A DNA stretch of 64,000 nt from contig NC_044585.1 of NCBI RefSeq assembly GCF_901933205.1, forward strand, positions 1,364,001-1,428,000, written 5' to 3'. This document shows positions 11,701-24,500 of this stretch, one piece after another. The notes beneath the pieces are model-generated. The model was not told where the DNA came from. It searched no databases and saw nothing but the letters and a program-made list of their open reading frames with translations. The position numbers and the translations under genes were made by a program. Each line of letters opens with the position of its first letter. Position 1 is the first letter of the stretch. The DNA comes from Camarhynchus parvulus (Eukaryota; Chordata; Aves; Passeriformes; Thraupidae).

Positions 11701-14700
11701 GCGCAGTGTGGCTGGAGCTGTGTGAATGACACGATGCTTATGGCCCCGGCTCTCTCTGTGTGCAGCTGGGCCCCGCTACAGGGATCAGGTCTTGCTCATC
11801 CCTCACCTTCCTGGCGTGTCCCTGGGGATGCTGCAGCATGTGCTGTGTGCAGTGCAGGCTGCTCCCGAGAGGTTTGAGCTGCTCTGCTGGTGCAGTGACT
11901 TCACTCATGGGTGGTGGCGAGCGCTTCCGGCAGCTGCTGAGCGTGTCCTGAGCCCTGCGCCTTCAGGGGTGCAGCCACCTGAGCTTGGGGGGCACCCAGG
12001 GTGCTCGGGAGGCCAGGGGCCTCAGCACCATACAGAGGGCCAGGCACCCACTGACCGGCCGCTTCCTCCCGCTCCCACAGGCTGGAGGAGGTGCCCTTGG
12101 AGGTGCTCCGGCAGCGGGAGTCCAAGTGGCTGGATATGCTCAACAACTGGGACAAATGGATGGCCAAGAAACACAAGAAGGTAAGTGACAGCCATGTCGC
12201 CTCTGGGAGGTGGCAGTGAGGGACAGCCAGGCACAGCAGTGTCCCTTTGGGGCAGCCTGGTGTCACTGGTTCCCTGCAGACAGGCGTCTGGGTGCTTTTG
12301 GGTGATGCTGTTGGCTTGAATGGGCTGTTCACTCCCCTTGGAAAGTGGAGCTTGGGGGAGTGAGTGGTCCTGAGCCAGCCCACTTTTGCCTCCAATTCTT
12401 CCCTGCCGGGCTGGAGCCTTCCTAGGGCTTCTTTGGCTGCCTGCAGGCAGCCATGGGAATTGTTTGCTCATGGAAACTTCTGTTCTGAGCATCTTGCAGA
12501 CCAAAAAAAGCTCGGTGTAGGAAATGTTTGAGTCTGATTTGCGTGACACTGGTCTGCGAACGGGGGTCCCTGGGAGACTCCTGGTGTGCTGACTCCATGG
12601 CTTGGTTTGCTGGTGCTCCCTGATCCCTGAGCCTGCAGATGAGGCAGGAACTGGGATACAGCAAGTCCAGGGCTGCTGCTGTGTGTCTGCTGGGAGCAGT
12701 GAGGCTGCTGGCATGGGACAGCAGTGCCAGAGAGTGGCCGAAGGGCCTTCTCCTCATCCTCCTCCCCATGCTGGCAGAGCCTCCTCAGTGTGCTGGAGTG
12801 CTGTCCCTACTCAGTGCCTGGTGAATGACACTGGAATCCCTCATCTGTTTCTTGGCTGCTCTTAAAGGATTTGGGAGAGTTTTCTGGGCCACGGCAGGCG
12901 GGCGCTTTGTTCCACGGGCAATTTCCGCCACTCTCCAGCCATGTGCCACAGGGTGCCCTCTGGGATGGGGTGAGGGCTCCAGCTGGCACAGCAGCTCCCT
13001 TGTGCTTGGCCCGAGCCTCTGGGAATCTCCATAGGGCTGATGTGCTGTATGGTCTGTCCTGCAGCAAAAATCCATGCCTGGAGCTTTGGAGAGGCTGCTC
13101 TGGAATGCTGCTCTGTGCCTGTATCCCTGAGGCTGCTCAGGGAAGGCTGCCAGGCCTGGCCTTGGATGCTGTCAACTATCCTTGGTCTGGCAGGAGCCTG
13201 CTTGGTGCAGGTCCCTGCTGCTCTGGGGGAGCTCCCTGAGCCTCTGAAAAACCCCAGTACTTTTCTGGCTGCCTCACCAGGGTTGGCAGGCAGCCCATGG
13301 ATCCCTGGGCCAGCTCCTGCCGGGCTTGCTCACACCTGCGCCGCTCCAGCATCCCAAAACGCTCCCTGCCTGGCCCCGATCCCAGCAGAGCCTGACCCCA
13401 CATCCCTCATGGTGCTGCACTGTGCCAGCACCGCATGCTGGAAGGAGGGCAGACGTGTGGGTGGGCAGCTCCCACTGCTCTCCCAGCCCGGGCAGCACTC
13501 CAGCTTCACCTTGCTTTCAGCATCCCTCAGCCCAGACACACTCCCAGATCACAGTGGGATCACAGGGGTGATGGCAGGACCCCACGTGGGTCCAAGGGGA
13601 TGAGCTGCTCAGCCCTGGCAGCGCTGGCCCAGCCAGCTGGAGGGGCTGCCCAACCAAAACCCAGCGAGGCAGTTTCCTTCCTGGCAGCTCAGTCAGCAGG
13701 AAGGGGAGCTGGCTGGAAATGGGAGCTGTCAGCAGCCATGGAGCTGCCCACAGCAGCCCTGGGCATCGTCCGCTGTGTTTCCTGCCAGCACAAAGGGACC
13801 TGCCCGTGCAAACAACCAGTGAGGGAGCAGCAAACCCTCTGGGGAGGTGATGGTACTGTGCTTGGAAACAACCACCTGCTCCTCAGTTGCTCCAGCAAAC
13901 AGGGAAACACAGCCCTGGGCAGGCAGGAGAGGATTTGGGAGCTGTTGGCCACTGCTCTGAGAGCTCTGGCACAGTTGGCATGTGCCACCCGAGCAGGGAC
14001 ATGGGGAGGGGAGGCTGTGCTAGGGTTTGCAGGGTGTTGTGGGGGGTGACTTTGGGGAAAAGGACACATAAGGATGTGGAGCTGCTGGAGAGTCCAGAGG
14101 AGGCACCAGAGATGCTGCAAGGGCTGGAGCCAGGCTGGGAGAGCTGGGGGTGCTCACCTGCAGAGGAGAAGGCTCCAGGGAGAGCTCAGAGCCTCTTGCA
14201 GGGCCTAAAGGGGCTCCAGGAGAGCTGGAGAGGGACTGGGGACAAGGGATGGAGGCACAGGACCCAGGGAATGGTTTCCAGTTCCAGAGGGTAGGGCTGG
14301 ATGGGATATTGGGAATTAGGAATTGTTCCCTGGCAGGGTGGGCAGGCCCTGGCACAGGGTGCCCAGAGCAGCTGGGGCTGCCCCAGCAGTGTCCAAGGCC
14401 AGGTTAGACAGGGCTTGGAGCAGCCTGGGATAGTGGCAGGTGACCCTGCCCATGGTCTTTAATGTCCCTTCCAACCCAAACCATTCCATCATTGTGTGAT
14501 TTGGAGCTGCTGCTGTGATGAGGAGTTGGACTGGGATGTTGGGGGCTCTGTTTTGGTCCCTGCTGGTGTAGGCAGCACCAGGGCTAAGCTGGCTCAGCTC
14601 CCCACGCAGGGTAGGCACCGACTGCCTCGCCTGGACTTTGGTCCTGGCTGGTGCCCAGTGCCAAGGAAATCAGGGGCACAGGAAACTGTGGGCATGGAGC

Positions 14701-17700
14701 TGGCTCCAGGGGCCTCAGGATCTGGCCATGCACGGAGACAGAACCAGACCTGCCCTTGTGCCCAGGATGAGCGGGTGGAAAGGCTGAGACGCTCGTCAGG
14801 GTGCACATCCCTGCTTTCCATGGCCCCACAGTGGGGGTGGGGGGCTGGACTGGGGGTTAGGGAGCCTCCCCTGTGTCCTCAGTGCTTCCCATGTGGGACA
14901 GAGCCACTCACTCCCCACCTTGACTCCAGTGTTTGCTTTTCCAGCTCCCAGCAGGATCTGCCTTTGAGGCAGTGCCAGGCTTGTTTGGAGCTGTTTGCAA
15001 GCCACAAAGCCTCTGCTGGGCCTCTGGCAGCTCCCCCGTGCTGCTGGTGCTTGACTGCCATTCCAGCTGGCATCCCTGCATCCCAGGGGCTCAGGGACAC
15101 TTCTCCTTGTTTGGGAAGCGGCGGGGGCCCAGCCTGTGGCCGTGGTGCTGGCCTGGCTCCCCCCTTGCCCCGGGAGTGTCTTTGTTTCCAGCGCTCTGTG
15201 GTTCCCCTGACGCTGTGTCTCTGTGTCTCTCCCGCAGATCCGGCTGCGGTGCCAGAAGGGGATCCCGCCCTCGCTGCGGGGCCGTGCCTGGCAGTACCTG
15301 TCTGGGAGCAAGGTCAAGCTGGAGCAGAACATGGGCAAGTTTGATGTGAGTCCTGCTGGGAACCCTCCTGCACCACCAGGGAGGGGGCAGTGCTGGGGTG
15401 GCTCCTGCTCAGGCTTGGGCGTATGTTGGGATCTCAGACATCTTGGGGGGGGTGTCAAGGGTGTTGCTCACCCCAGTCTTGGCCTCCCCAGGAACTAGAC
15501 CTCCTCACAGGAGATCCAAAGTGGCTGGATGTGATCGAGCGGGATCTCCATCGGCAGTTCCCCTTCCATGAGATGTTCGTCTCACGTGGAGGCCATGGGT
15601 ATGTGGAGCTACTGTGTGTCCAGCCCTCAGCAGCCATGGATGGGGTGGGCACTGTCTGTCCCAGCTCATGGAGCCACACTCATGTCCCCAGTGTCCTCCC
15701 CATTCCTCCAACATTCCCTACACTCCCACAGTCGCAGAGCATCCACTGGCTGAAAACAGGATGGCTCAGGCCAGCTCTGACACCCAGTGGGGTGGGAATT
15801 GCCATGACAGGAGGGCAGAGGGAGGAGGTGGCAGCCTGTGCTCTCCATTTCACCAGTAAAATGCTGCTCCCAGTGTGTTGGGGAGTGCCTGTGCCTCTGG
15901 TGCCCCTGTGCTTGCAGCTGGGTCCCTGCCTGTCCACGGCTCACTCTGGGCAGGGTGGTTGTCTCCATGCCTTGACTCCCAGATCCAGGCAGGATCTGAG
16001 CCCTGTTGTGTCCTGCAGCCCTGGGTTTGTGTGGAGAAGGGATCCCAGCCAGGGACTGAGCCAGGCTGCTGCCTGGCATGCATGGAGAAGGCTACTGAGC
16101 CACGTGCACACTGTGTGCCCAGCTGTGCGCGCCATGTGCCCAGCTGTGCGTGCCCAGTGTGCCCAGCTGTGTGTGTGCCGTGTGCCCAGCTGTGCGTGCC
16201 CAGTGTGCCCAGCTGTGTGTGTGCCGTGTGCCCAGCTGTGCGTGTGCCGTGTGCCCAGCTGTGTGTGCCCAGTGTGCCCAGCTGTGCGCGCCATGTGCCC
16301 AGCTGTGCCTGCCGTGTGCCCAGCTGTGCGTGCCATGTGTGCCCAGCTGTGTGTGCCGTGTGCCCAGCTGTGCGTGTGCCGTGTGCCCAGCTGTGTGTGT
16401 GCCCCGCTGTGTGTGTGCCGTGTGCCCAGCTGTGTGTGTGCCGTGTGCCCAGCTGTGTGTGTGCCGTGTGCCCAGCTGTGTGTGCCATGTGTGCCCAGCT
16501 GTGCGTGTGCCGTGTGCCCAGCTGTGTGTGCCGCGTGCCCAGCTGTGCGTGTGCCGTGTGCCCAGCTGTGCGTGTGCCCCGCTGTGTGTATGCCGTGTGC
16601 CCAGCTGTGTGCCGTGTGCCCAGCTGTGCATGTGCCGTGTGCCCCGCTGTGTGTATGCCGTGTGCCCAGCTGTGTGCCGTGTGCCCAGCTGTGCCTGCCG
16701 TGTGCCCAGCTGTGCGTGCGCGGTGTCTCCGCAGGCAGCAGGACCTGTTCCGGGTGCTGAAGGCGTACACGCTGTACCGCCCTGAGGAGGGGTACTGCCA
16801 GGCCCAGGCGCCCATCGCCGCCGTCCTGCTCATGCACATGCCAGCCGAGGTATGGGCACGCGGTTCAGGGGACAGAGCTGGCACCTCCCGGAGGGTGTGA
16901 GACCCCTTGGGGGGGTGCTCTGCTGGTTCCCACCCTCTCCCGTGGTCCCTGGGAGCAGGGAGTGGGTCACAGGGATGTCCTCTGGGTGCTCACCTGCTGC
17001 CCTTTGGCTTGCAGCAAGCGTTCTGGTGCCTGGTGCAGATCTGTGAGAAGTACCTCCCTGGCTACTACAGCGAGAAACTGGTGAGTAAAGGGCTCATGGT
17101 GCATTCAGCAGTGGCAGGGACCTGCAGGGTGCTGCATCTGGGTTGGGGCAACCCCCAGGATCAATCCAGGTTGGGGATGAAGGGATCAGGAGCAGCCCTG
17201 GGGTGAAGGACTTTGGGGTGCTGCTGGGTGAGGGTTGGCCATGGCCTGGCCATGTGTCCTGGGCTGAGCCCCTAGTGTGGGCAGCAGGGGAGAGAGGATT
17301 CTGCTCCTCTGCCCCACCCAGGTGAGACCCCACCTGCAGAGCTGCCCCAGCCCTGGGGCCCAGCACAGGAGGGACCTGGAGCTGCTGGAGCAAGTCTAGA
17401 GGAATCCATGGAGCTGCTCTGAGGGCTGGAGCCCCTCTGCTCTGGAGCCAGGCTGGGAGAGCTGGGGGTGCTCATCTGGAGAACAGGAGGCTCCAGAGAG
17501 ACCTTGGAGCCCCTTTCAGGGCCTAAAGGGGCTCCAGGAGAGCTGGAGAGGGGCTGGGGACAAGGGATGGAGGGACAGGACACAGGGAATGGCTCCCACT
17601 GCCAGAGGGCAGGGATGGATGGGATATTGGGAAGGAGTTGTTCCCTGGGAGAGTGATGAGCCCCTGGCACAGGGTGCCCAGAGCAGTTGTAGCCACCCTG

Positions 17701-19305
17701 TCCTTGGAAGTGTTCCAGGCCAGGTTGGACAGGGCTTGGAGCAGCCTGGGATAGTGGGAGGTACCACATGGCAGTTGGGTGGAATGTGATGAGTTTTAAG
17801 GTCCCTTCCAACCCAAACCATTCCATGATTCTGAATCTCCAGGCCAAAACAGCTCCTCACCATAGGGAAAGAAAGGGTCTGGGGAGGGGCTGGGTATTCC
17901 CAGAGTGTCCCTGTTGTGCTGTGGCTCCCAGAAGCATTTCACATTCAGGGATGGGGGTCTCAGTGCAGCATCCATGGGACACAGCTCTGCTCATATCAGG
18001 TGTAGAGGGTTGGCTGCCCCCGCTGGGGCCAGGCACTGGGGGCTGTTGCAGGGCTGGGGTACTCACTGGGATGCTGGTCCCTGTCCCCGCAGGAAGCCAT
18101 CCAGCTGGACGGACAGATCCTCTTCTCCCTGCTGCACAAGGTCTCACCTGTGGCCTACAAGCACCTGAGCAAGCAGAAGATCGACCCCATCCTGTACATG
18201 ACGGAGTGGTTCATGTGCGCCTTCTCCCGCACGCTGCCCTGGAGCTCCGTCCTGCGCGTCTGGGACATGTTCTTCTGTGAAGGTGGGAGCTCCCACCATC
18301 CTCATCCTCATCCTCCTCCTGGGGTGACTGCACTCCCCACGGCCATGGGACCTGTAGCAGGGCAGGTTTGGGGCAGCCACATGCCTGTGGTGGAGGTGGG
18401 CTGTTTTCCTGGGGGTTGGGTGGTGTGTACATCCCAAATTCACCCCCTTGCATGTCCTGACTGTTAATGGGACTGGGATCTGCTGCCCCACAGCATTTGA
18501 GGGACTTGGTGGCAGTGTCACCCTGTCCTGCCTGGTACTCACTGCCTCACGTCTCCTCTTGCAGGAGTGAAGATCATCTTCCGGGTGGGCCTGGTGCTGC
18601 TCAAACACACCCTGGGCTCCTCAGACAAGCTCAAATCCTGCCAGGGCCAGTATGAGACCATGGAGAGGCTGAGGGCTCTCAGCCCCAAAATCATGCAGGA
18701 GGCCTTCCTGGTGCAGGAGGTGAGGTGCTGGGGACGGTGTGGGGGCCCAGCGCCGCCCAGCTGGCCAGTGCTGCCAGGCTGGGCTGTCCCTGGGTGGGCG
18801 GAGCATGGGAAACAGCTCCCAAAAAGCTTGGCTAGCAGTGGCCTGTGCTCTGAGGGTGATCCCACACCCAGCCCCGGTGGCACTGTCGCTGATGGCACAA
18901 GTGTCCCTGCAGGTCATCGAGCTGCCGGTGACGGAGCGTCAGATCGAGCGGGAGCACCTGATCCAGCTGAAGAAGTGGCGGGAGACGCACGGAGAGCTGC
19001 AGTGCAAGTCCCCCACGCGCCTGCACGGCGCCAAGGCCATCAGCGAGGCGGAGCCCGCGCCGCGCAAGGCGCTGGAGCCCGTCCCCTCCATCATCGTTTC
19101 CCCCGGGCCCGCCCCCGTGCCCAAGGCCCGCAAGAGCAAGGAGAAGAGCCGGGAAAAGGGCCCGGCCAGTCCTGCCAACGGCCCCGGGGCCGAGGGCAAC
19201 GGGGCGCCCGGCACGACCCGGGAGCTGCTGCACCCCCAGGTCTCCCCCCACCACCAGTCCAAGGAGAGCCTGAGCTCCCGGGAGAGCGAGGACACGTACT
19301 TGTAG
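8757..19305 (+). CDS. TBC1D10A: TBC1D10A (EPI64), Rab GTPase-activating protein
   Basis: TBC1D10A accelerates GTP hydrolysis by Rab GTPases (Rab27A and Rab35 are reported for the family) and is tethered to the microvillar cortex by EBP50/NHERF1. Nine exons, 8757-8956, 12081-12180, 15238-15345, 15492-15598, 16735-16849, 17015-17080, 18093-18282, 18565-18719 and 18913-19305, join in frame to 477 aa (human 508). The start has an excellent Kozak context (gccgccATGg). The TBC domain covers roughly residues 105-320. Its arginine finger lies in IxxDxxR (I151, D154, R157) and its glutamine finger in YxQ (Y192-Q194). The protein ends in DTYL, the class I PDZ ligand known to bind EBP50. The C-terminal linker (residues ~350-460) is rich in Pro, Lys and Glu and is shorter than in human. 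Intron 1 is 3.1 kb and carries a CR1; intron 4 carries a minisatellite touching exon 5. Confidence 0.97.
9255..9655 (+). mobile_element. CR1 LINE 3' fragment in TBC1D10A intron 1
   Basis: This is recognisable CR1 3' sequence: 'ctgttcagcctggagaagat', 'gcctaaaggggctgcaaggg', 'ctggcacagggtgcccagag', 'cagctggggctgcccctgga', 'aaggccaggctggatggggc' and the tail 'ccaaaccattccatgatg'. It is in the same orientation as the gene. Confidence 0.93.
14068..14505 (+). mobile_element. CR1 LINE 3' fragment in TBC1D10A intron 2
   Basis: It runs from 'gagctgctggagagtccaga' through 'ggcctaaaggggctccagg' and 'ggctggatgggatattggg' to 'ccattccatcattgtgtgat'. It is closely similar to the copies at 17118 and 54626, which suggests the same CR1 subfamily. 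Confidence 0.93.
16092..16730. repeat. Minisatellite in TBC1D10A intron 4, ~16-24 bp unit
   Basis: The motif 'gtgtgcccagctgtgtgtg' and close variants are repeated more than 25 times, up to the exon 5 acceptor at 16734. The sequence is largely GT/GC alternation broken by CCCAG, so nearly every unit contains a CAG that resembles a 3' splice site. Open frames of about 180-450 aa on both strands across it are products of the repeat and are not genes. Confidence 0.93.
17118..17838 (+). mobile_element. CR1 LINE 3' fragment in TBC1D10A intron 6
   Basis: This longer CR1 copy (~720 bases) starts at 'gggtgctgcatctgggttgg', corresponding to the end of ORF2. It continues through 'gtgagaccccacctgcagag', 'gagctgggggtgctcatctg' and 'caggccaggttggacagggc', and ends at 'ccattccatgattctgaat'. 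It is 5'-truncated, with no intact frame. Confidence 0.94.
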
Positions 19306-20160
19306 GGCCCGGCCCACACCCCGGGCAGCCGGGCTCAGCGGGGCTGCGCACGGACCCGGGCGCGAGGACACCGAGGGGGACCCCTGGCACCCGGCGCTGG
19401 GGGCTCTGAGCTGGAGGGATGGGACAGGGGGGTGTGCGGCTCCGTGAGAACAGCGTGGCCCTCTCGGGGCATCCGTGGAGCTTGGCCAGGTGTGGTGACC
19501 AAAGGGGACACCGTGGGTCTGCGCTGGGTGCCCACCCCGCAGGGTGCTGGCACCACGAGCGGTGGGAGCCCGGGCAGGGGGTGGCTGAGCCACCCGAGCT
19601 CCCTCCCCACACCGGGGGGCTGGGCTGCCCCTCGGGCCCTTCTCCCCGTCCCAGAGCCCCTCGACCCATCACCCCCCGGGTCCCCCCTGTAGCCCCCACC
19701 CTGCGCCAGCCAGGCAGCCCCCGCCCCGGCTCCCGAGCACTTAGGCCTGGCGCGGGGCACTGGGGGTACACGAGGAGCCCTGGGACCCCTTGCCCCCCTC
19801 TTATCTAGTGAGGATATATCAAGCTGTAGCCCTTTATGTAGTACCCAACTTACCTACTCACTGAGCCTATTTATTATTCCTCCGAGGCAGGACAGGGACC
19901 GAGGCAGGATGCGCTAGAGGCAGCGGGATTTGATGCCGAGTTTTGGGGCTAAAGCCCCCCAATCCCATCCCCTCCCATCCCCAAGTTCCCCACAGCTCAG
20001 GGGGAGTGTTTACCCTGCCCGGGCTCACCCCACCGCTGCTGCCCCTCCCGGGCCCCAGCACAGGTGAGACGGGGTGGGTGAGCAGCAGCCAGGTGCTCCC
20101 TGGTTGTGGGGTCCCCTCTGCCCCCCCTGCCCTCCCCGAGGGTGGGTGGTGGGTTTGTAA

Positions 20161-20225
20161 AATAAAGCGGGAAAAGCAGTTTTGTACAAAGGGGTCAATA
20201 AAGCGAGTGTGTAAAGGCACAGCCC
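20161..20225 (+). terminator. TBC1D10A: TBC1D10A poly(A) signals
   Basis: Two canonical AATAAA hexamers, at 20161-20166 and 20197-20202, end a 3' UTR of about 0.9 kb. A T/A-rich stretch around 19800-19880 inside the GC-rich UTR is also visible. Confidence 0.85.
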
Positions 20226-21169
20226 TGGCTCCCACCTCTCTTGGCCTGGCATGGGGGTGGAGGGTGGCAGGAGGCAAAGGTGGTGTCACCTTCCACGTGC
20301 TGCACCAGTACCAGCTTTGGGGGGCACCTGGACCCTACCCATGGTTCTCTATCGCTGGAGGGCACCCTCCCCTGCATCCCGTTTGCACTGACCCTGGCAT
20401 GCACCCTTCCCTGGGTCCCATCTCCCCTGGCTGCCCTTGTCCTGGGGGGCAGTGCTGGGCAGCGTCCAGGGAAGGGCCACGCCGCTGTCACTGCTCTGTC
20501 ACTGCTCTGTCACCGCAGAGGGTGGCCCAGCCCTGCTGTCTCACCCAGCCTTGGGGCTGCCCGTTTGAAGTGGAATGGGAGGAGACTGAGACCTGCCCCA
20601 GCTTGTGATAGTGGTGGCTGCCATGCTCTGGTGCACTCCCATCCCAGCACCCAGGCCTTTCCCCCTCTCCCACTGTCACAGCTCCTGTGGCTGAACAGAG
20701 CCAGGGGACCCCTAATTAATCCCATGACATCCCAGAACTCAGCTTCCCATCCCAAAATGGTGCCCAGGCCATCTCTCCTTCTTCCAGCAGGCAGGAATTC
20801 TGCCCAAACCTCCATTCCTCCCTCCAGAACCCCCTTTTTCCTGGGGGTGGTCCTGGTTTGGTGAATCCCCTCTCCAGGCCTGGTGTTGAGCATGTGGGAC
20901 CCGGTTGGGTGCTGGGGTTGGGGGTGGCATGGGGTTGGCAGTGGCTCCCAGAGGGTCTCCTTGGGCACCCCCAGGGCTGCAGTTTGGGGGTACCCTGGGA
21001 CTCTGAGTTGGAGCTGCTCCAGGCACCCCGGGGGGCTGAATTTGGGCGGGTTTGGGCACCATGGAGTTCTGTACTGGGGCTGGTTCCGAGGCTCCGGTGC
21101 AGGTATCCCGGGGCCCTGAACCGGGGCTGCTCCCGGGACGGCGGACCCGGCTCGCGGCCTTTCTGGCGG

Positions 21170-21470
21170 TGCGGGGCGGTGCCGGGTCGGGTCCCTGGGC
21201 GATGCGAGGCGGTCCCGGCCCAGGCAGGCGGTCTCAGGGCGGTCCCAGCGAGATGCGGAGCGTTCCCGGATCGGTCCCCGGGCGATAAGGGCGGTCACAG
21301 GGCGTTGTCGAACCGAGGCGGGGCGGTCCCAGGGCGGTTCCGGGGCGATGCGAGGCGGACCCGGGGCAATGCGGGGCGGTCCTGGGCCGGTCCCGGGGCA
21401 ATGCGGGGCGGTCCTGGGCCGGTCCCGGGGCGATGCAGGGCGGTTCCGGGGCGGTCCCGTGTCCGCCCTT
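21170..21470. repeat. GC-rich tandem repeat forming the CASTOR1 proximal promoter
   Basis: About ten imperfect units of 15-32 bp with the core 'ggggcggtcctgggccggtc' or 'ccggggcaatgcggggcggt' run up to about 70 bases before the CASTOR1 start codon. Two neighbouring 32-bp units near 21,355-21,430 are almost identical. Each unit carries a GGGGCGG-type GC box, so the array is a cluster of possible Sp1 sites. No TATA box is seen. Confidence 0.85.
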
Positions 21471-21511
21471 AAAGCGGCGGCGGCGGCGGTTCCCGGGGCG
21501 GCGCGGCCGCC

Positions 21512-24500
21512 ATGGACCTGCACATCCTGGAGCACCGGGTGCGGGTGCTGAGCCTGGCCCGCCGCGGGCTCTGGCTCTACACCCACCCGCTGCTCAAGCT
21601 GCTCTTCCTGCCCCAGCGCTGCCGGTACCGGCCTTTCTCCGCCCACCACCCTCCTCCTCCTCTTCTTCCCCAGCCTCCCGGTCCCGGGAGACGCTGGCGG
21701 TTTTGAGGTCAGCAGCACCGATTTCTTCTGCTTCAGGTGCAAGTTCTTCAGCCTGACTGAGACCCCCGAGGACTACACGGTCATGCTGGACGAGGAGGGC
21801 TTCAAAGGTACCGATGGTGCGGCGGCCCCCTGGCAGGGCGGGCTGGCACCGCAGGCACGGGCTGTGCGCGTCCCCAGCCCGGCTCCGCGCCTGGGCCGCA
21901 GGGAGCGAGTCCCGGCTTGTGCTTGGCTCCCTCGGAACGTGCCCGTCCCGTCCCCTCGGCGCCTGCGCCGGGGATGTAGCGGCTTGCCCGGCCGAGGCTC
22001 TCCCGGCGTAGCTGCCCTCGCTCCGACAGCCCCTCCCGGGCACAGCTGCCCCCGGCTCGTGGCACCGGGCACAGCTGCCCCCCGGCTCGTGGCACCGGGC
22101 ACAGCTGCCCCCCGAAGCCCGGGTGCTCCCGGCAGGGCGCAGGCACCTCCCGGGACGCCCGCGGGCAGCGCTCCAGGCTCTGGCAGCGCTCCTGTCATCA
22201 TTCCCGCGTCCGATTTCAGCCCGTCCCTCCTCCCGCTGAGGCCAACTGGAGCTTTGGCAGAGGAGGGCAAAGCACAGACCCAGCCAGGCTGGCAGGGGTG
22301 AGCCCTGTCCGGCAGCAGGGTCAGCTTTTGGGGTGTCCTGGGGCGGTTTGATCCCTTCCAAGCCAGTCCCTGTCCCAGGCAGGTGCCATTGGTGACCTGG
22401 CGTGTGCCGTGCATCACCCTCGTCGCCAGCCCTGCCGCGGTACCGGCCCGACGGGCCGAGCCGGAGGGTCCGGATCCCGGCCCGCCTCCCCACGCCCAAA
22501 CCTTCCTGCCTTGGCCGCAGGAGCTGAGCGCCGCGGAGCCTTGGCCGTGACCCGGGGAGCGAGGGGCAGCGCTCCGGCCGCGGGCACTCATGGCCGGGTC
22601 CCAGGCTCACCTCCTTGTGCTGTGCAACGGGACCGTGTCCCGGGCTCTCCCCGCTCCCGGAGCCAGAGCTGTTCCCCATGTATTGTTTTATTTTGGGGCC
22701 TGCAGACAAATATTCCTCAATCCCGAGGGGAGGGCGGGAAGTGCTGAACAATGGTCCTGTGAGCCTGCAGCCCCGCAGTGCCCTGTGAACACCCCTTGGC
22801 TGGGGGCTGCCCGTGTCCCCCTGCTGCCGGGCTGGAAGGGGACCCCCAGCAGGGGTGAGCTGCACCCCCCATTCCCTTGGGATCAGGATAAAGCCCTGGG
22901 GTGGGTGACACAGGGACAGCGAGGTCCCCGTGCATTCAGCCTCGCCCAGGGTGGTGTTGAAAAGCAATTAAACACTGAGCTCTGGGACAGGTCCCCATGT
23001 CCCCGAGTCCCTGTCCCGCCCCCCTGTTCCCAGCACTGGGCGCTGGGCCGGAGCCGAGGCTGTTCTGGCGCTTCCTGCACAGGAACAGGCGCTGGGAACA
23101 CCCGCCGGGCCCTGGATCCGGCCCCGCTCCCGCCCTGCCCGGGCCGAGTTTGGGAGCGGGGTACAGAGCCTGTCCCCTCAGGGGTCCCCTCAGTGCGTGC
23201 TGGACCCCCCCCGTGCGACCTCCCCCCACCACTGGTGCGATGAGTCTGGGGTCTCAGCTGGGCTTGGGCACCGGCTGCCCACGGAAGGGCTGGGGGCTTG
23301 TGTGATCTCCCATGGGAGCTGCTCCCACCCGTCCTGCATGGGAGGAGGGGACCGGAGACCCCCTGGGTGCCCTGGCCTGTCCTGTGCTGGGAAGGGGAGC
23401 CCAGAGAGGAGGGGGCACCCTGGCTGAGTGCTGGGGCGCCCCAGCAGTGCCAGCCCCTTTCCTGGGCAGGAGGGTGGGAGCAAGGGGGGTGGGAGGCAGG
23501 AACAGGTGGCCTATGCCCACCCTGCCAACACCAGCAGATTTTTGGGAAGCAGCCGTGGCCCTCTGCCAGCCTGGCCTCTCTCCACCAGGCTGGCACCAGG
23601 TGCTGGGACCCCCAGGGCAGCGGGGTGACCCTCCCCTCATCACCTCCAGTGCCCTGTGTGCATCCCTGAACATCCCTGGTGGTGGGCACAGGGCTGGGGG
23701 CTCCTGGGGCAGAGGATGAGCTGGGCAGCCCCACGGCCCTGGTGGTGCTGGTTTTGGGGTGCAATGCCAACACCCCCCTGCAGCCAGCCTGGGTGCTGCC
23801 ACAGGGAGGAGAGACACGTCTTGGGGTCTGGGGGGCTTAGCCTTGGCCCCCCTGGTTCCTATGGCCAGATCCCAGTGTGGAGCAGCTGAGCCCTGTCTGG
23901 CTCATTCCACCTGTGGATCTGCACCCCCAAACCAGCGTCCCCACACGTGGGGCTGATCCTGCCTGGGGGATCAGCCAGGGGACAGTGTGACACGCAGTGC
24001 CTGAGCTGGCCCTGGCTCTGTGTCCTGCTGTGCCGAGCCCTGCGGAGCCACCTGCCTCAGTGTCCCTTGTCCCTCGCAGAGCTGCCGCCCTCCGAGTTCA
24101 TGCAGGTGGCGGATTCCACGTGGCTGGTGCTCAGCGTGGTCTCCAACGGGCGGGAGCCCCCCGGCTGCCAGGCCACCGGCGTCACCAAGATCGCGCGCTC
24201 GGTCATCGCGCCGCTGGCCGAGCACCACGTCTCGGTGCTGATGCTCTCCACGTACCAGACCGACTTCATCCTGGTGAGTGACGGGCACGGGGACCCCTGG
24301 CTGGCCGTCCCAGGGCCCCTCTGTGCCCTGAGGAGGGGTGGCAGTGCCGATCGCGCTCCCGGGACAGGTGCGGGAGCGGGACCTGCCCGTGGTGATCCAC
24401 ACGCTGGCTGGGGAGTTCGACATCTACAAGGAGGAGGGTGGCGAGTGTGTCCCTGTCACCTGCGATGACGTCAGCAACGGCTTCCTCAAGCCCAAGCCAC

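Noticed and set aside
15390..16900. Cysteine-rich ([12 protein letters not shown]) and [12 protein letters not shown] ORFs of about 180-450 aa on both strands
   Set aside because: They are created by the intron 4 minisatellite, whose unit lacks stops in several frames. There is no start context, splice support or family match.
18140..19770. Minus-strand ORFs antisense to TBC1D10A exons 7-9
   Set aside because: Shadows of a GC-rich coding region, mirrored codon bias only.
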